From Basidiobolus heterosporus B8920 (taxonomy: Eukaryota; Basidiobolomycota; Basidiobolomycetes; Basidiobolales; Basidiobolaceae), in assembly GCA_000697455.1 (NCBI GenBank), contig JNET01034258.1, positions 1 to 22,151 on the forward strand: a DNA stretch of 22,151 nucleotides, given 5' to 3'. Positions 19,711 through 22,151 of this stretch are shown in pieces. Each line of letters opens with the position of its first letter. The stretch's first letter is position 1. The notes under the pieces are model-generated. The model was not told where the DNA came from. It did no database searches and was given only the letters and a program-made list of their open reading frames with translations. A program made the translations under genes and the position numbers.

Positions 19711-21435
19711 TTAATGAGTAGACCAGCCATTTAGTTGGTCTTTATCTAGTTGGTCACCATCTGTATCACCTCCAGAATGAGTTTCATTGCTTGCCCAACT
19801 CTCCGAGTAACTCAACGCCTCCTGATAAATTTGGGTATGTCTAGAGAGCCGCTCCAGGTCTGCCCGAGCACTTACAAGGTTGGGTGGCAATGGCTTACTC
19901 TGGGACGAGGTTCGACCTGTATCTATCTGCGAAGGGTGTTCATTTCCTGCAAACTGAGCGTCGATCCAAGAATCCATAACTTCTTGGCAAAATTGTTTTT
20001 GAAAATCATCCAATGTTGGGGGCTCAAGTTCCGTAATCTCTGATACATTTTCATGTTTGAAATAGGCGCTCTGAAGATCGCTTAGTGATGTGTACTGTGA
20101 CTCGGCCCCTAGTTCAGCCTCTAGCTCTTGCTTCGGCAGTGTACGCTTCGCAGGAATTACTGGCGCATTCCAGTTGGGGTTTGTGATAGAAGCGACTGGA
20201 TAATCCTGAGAATTATTACAGATGACCATCTGTTTTTCTAGTGTGCGCTCCACTTCGTAGACCTGAGTGTTGTTGCTAATATTATACAGAGTTAGGCAGA
20301 ATTTTTGATTTGACTTCTCAAGTTGTGTCTGGCGAATGCGTTCGAACAGCTTGTAGCCAACCTAAGCAAATACCGTTAGAACAGCCCGGCATGTCCCAGT
20401 AGATCCTGTGTTGACTTACATAAGCATCGTTTCCTGCGTAGTTGATTTGGTCTGGTGACAATTTGTATGCTTCCCAATTGCTCAAGGCAATGTTGTGATC
20501 CTTTTTCATCGAGCGTTGTAGCTAGCGAAGTTAACAAAGTTAATTTCATATCACCATCTGCACACTGTTGTTGCTATTACTACAATCGAGACCACTAACC
20601 AGAACCTCCACTAAAGTGGTTAATTTCTGGATTTTACGTCCGTTGAACTCATCTGATACTTGGATTCCCAACGATCCCAGCTCTAACAAGCTCTTGGATT
20701 CCACGCCGTAATCCTTAAATAGCCTTGTTCCATCCCCACGAATATTGCATCCAGGTTTAAGTATGTATGGGTTTTCTAGAAGTTCACGAAGTCGGGTAGG
20801 GAATTCTATTGCAAGGTTGTTCAATAATTCAAGCCGGTACAATGTGAATAGTTCGAAGAAAACACTGACCACGCATATGCTTAATGTGGAATAGATAAAC
20901 CCCCTGATTATCACACAACTGTACTAGAGCAGTCTTTCCAATACTCTTAAATCGCTTCACTCGCCATTCAATATCCAAAGCAAAGATCTTCCCTCTTAAA
21001 GAAAGGTAAGTAAGAAGGGGTGCGGAGAGGGTTAAGGTTGAACTCACTGCAAACTATCGATCAAAGTATTTGCCTCGCTCATAGATCTCATGTAGTATAT
21101 TTTATAGTTGGGATCTTTAGCGTAATCAATTATAGGCAGTTGAGTACCACTGGAAGTACTAGCAGGTTGTGTATACCATCTAAAAGTAGAGACTAAATTA
21201 TTGTGGTCCTTTGAAGACTTTTTTGTCAAGTTATCCTTCACAATAGTATAGTTGGATATCGACGTTAATGAAACTAGAGTGACATTTTACCTAGAAGGTA
21301 GTGTTCTAGAAACGGCTTTTTTGGAAGAACAGGATAAAGCACATTTCGAGCTATGTTGGTGTCTAGGGTCAAATACCGGAGAAAGTATAGTGATTTGAAA
21401 GGAAGCGCTAACCTTGTACTTCGGAGTAGTGACAT
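19711..21435 (-). CDS. DEDDy 3'-5' exonuclease, WRN-exonuclease-like (six exons)
   Basis: Exonuclease of the DNA_pol_A_exo1/RNase D-WRN class, two-metal hydrolysis of nucleic acid 3' ends. Exons: 21435-21291, 21192-21048, 20994-20870, 20805-20600, 20521-20420, 20361-19711, introns 98, 53, 64, 78 and 58 nt, 457 residues, all in phase. Exo I is FALDIEWR with Asp104 and Glu106. KTALVQLCD and VYLFHIKHMREFP follow. Exo II is ILKPGCNIRGDGTRLF with Asp163. LSNWEAYKLS precedes exo III YAGNDAY with Tyr235 and Asp239. The N-terminus MSLLRSTRLALPFKSLYFLR is basic and lacks acidic residues, like a mitochondrial presequence (inference). About 210 residues after the exonuclease domain match nothing I know; no helicase domain is present. 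The first intron is the least certain. It diverges from ISA1, 405 bp apart. Confidence 0.88.
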
Positions 21436-21840
21436 TTGTCGAGTAGAAAAATATTGAGAGGAACTGAGGTTTTTAAATCTGGTTTGGTTCCAGTGAATAA
21501 CGGATATTTTGTTTACTTGCTATCGATGTGAGCACTAAAGCAATTGGTAGACGATGATGATTTGACCTCTGATTAAAATTGCTCTCATTGCATAAGAATT
21601 CTCACTGCGGTAGGGATGGGGATAATTATGATAATCAGCAAGAAATCCCCTATAATTTTGAGCGTGGTAGGAGTCAAAGAAGCTTTGTGACTGTATTCTC
21701 CAGCAGACTACTTGTTGATTGTTAATCGTCTTCCACAATATCTTTATCTATAAAATAAACCACAGTAACCGCTTCCTCAACACTCCGTACTATATTGCCC
21801 AGACAACTTATTCTACGTTCGCTTGTACCCTTTATCCATC
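21436..21840. other. divergent promoter region of exonuclease and ISA1
   Basis: 405 bp between two start codons on opposite strands. It has an ISA1 TATA box at 21749-21757 and, on the minus strand, TTTAAAAA about 37 bases before the exonuclease ATG. No supported ORF. It is too short for two fully separate promoters, so shared control is likely. Confidence 0.55.
21749..21757 (+). promoter_or_regulatory. TATA box of ISA1
   Basis: TATAAAATA ends 83 bases before the ISA1 start codon. Confidence 0.6.
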
Positions 21841-22151
21841 ATGTCCATCGCTGCTACGGTTAAGAAAGTTGCCAGTCGTACTGGCCCTACACTCAGACCA
21901 CGAAAAGCGGTACTCAGCATCGTAAGTATTCTATCTCCTTACATATCAAAGAAAGTGAACTTTGCTTTATTAAGTCTTAAATAGACACCAGCGGCTATAA
22001 GAAGGATCAAACAACTCTCGGAGATTTCGGAAAAGCAAGGGGTTCAAGAACCACATTGGCTAAAGATCGGTGTCAAAACAAAGGGTTGTTCTGGTTTAAG
22101 TTATTCCTTGGATTATACAACCAAGAAAGAGAAATTTGATGAAGAAGTCAA
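21841..22151 (+). CDS. ISA1: mitochondrial iron-sulfur cluster assembly protein Isa1 (5' part)
   Basis: A-type Fe-S carrier (HesB/IscA family) that with Isa2 and Iba57 builds 4Fe-4S clusters for mitochondrial enzymes such as aconitase and lipoate synthase. Exon 1 is 21841-21921, intron 21922-21984 (63 nt, GTAAGT...AAATAG, phase 0), and exon 2 runs from 21985 off the window end; 82 residues are visible. The first 27 are basic with Arg and Ser/Thr and no acidic residue, a mitochondrial targeting sequence. The domain begins TPAAIRRIKQL and has WLKIGVKTKGCSGLSYSLDY, with Cys62 the first of three conserved cluster cysteines. The other two (C-x-C near the C-terminus) lie beyond the window. Human ISCA1 has the same segments. 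Confidence 0.95.

Overview
This window looks like nuclear DNA from an early-diverging, probably Mucoromycota-like fungus. It is AT-rich and holds ten genes. Eight of them appear spliced or intron-rich, with introns mostly 52-84 nt and TACTAAC-like or CTAAC branch sites. TATA boxes sit about 46-100 bp before most start codons. The fungal placement rests on gene structure and on a Doa4-type deubiquitinase. GMD (GDP-mannose dehydratase) is common in Mucoromycota and scarce in Dikarya, so the phylum is an inference. There are no rRNA, tRNA, transposon or CRISPR signals.

Left part (1-4700): IMP dehydrogenase (+, two exons), a VCPKMT/METTL21D-like protein lysine methyltransferase (+, one exon) and, convergent to it, GDP-mannose 4,6-dehydratase (-, two exons). 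IMPDH supplies guanine nucleotides and GMD uses GDP-mannose on the way to GDP-fucose. The metabolic link is real, but common regulation is only a guess.

Middle (4700-10100): two unrecognised genes, here called gene A (-, six short exons, 236 codons) and gene B (+, six exons, about 460-469 codons). They diverge from a 1-kb intergenic region. Splicing out phase-consistent introns reveals a shared motif of about 27 residues around LTPN, followed at the same place by a phase-0 intron. They are probably diverged paralogues of an undescribed family. Next is a small type I membrane protein (-) with a PPxY motif, of the kind bound by Nedd4/Rsp5 ubiquitin ligases.

Right part (11500-22151): an intronless GT4-family glycosyltransferase (-), a 13-exon Doa4/USP8-type deubiquitinase (-, 1282 codons; N-terminal USP8/MIT-like helices, non-catalytic rhodanese, Gln/His/Pro-rich linker, USP catalytic domain), a six-exon DEDDy 3'-5' exonuclease (-) with a possible mitochondrial presequence and, divergent from it, the mitochondrial Fe-S assembly gene ISA1 (+), cut by the window end.

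All exon boundaries were worked out by hand from splice signals, reading phase and family motifs. No alignment or database search was run.
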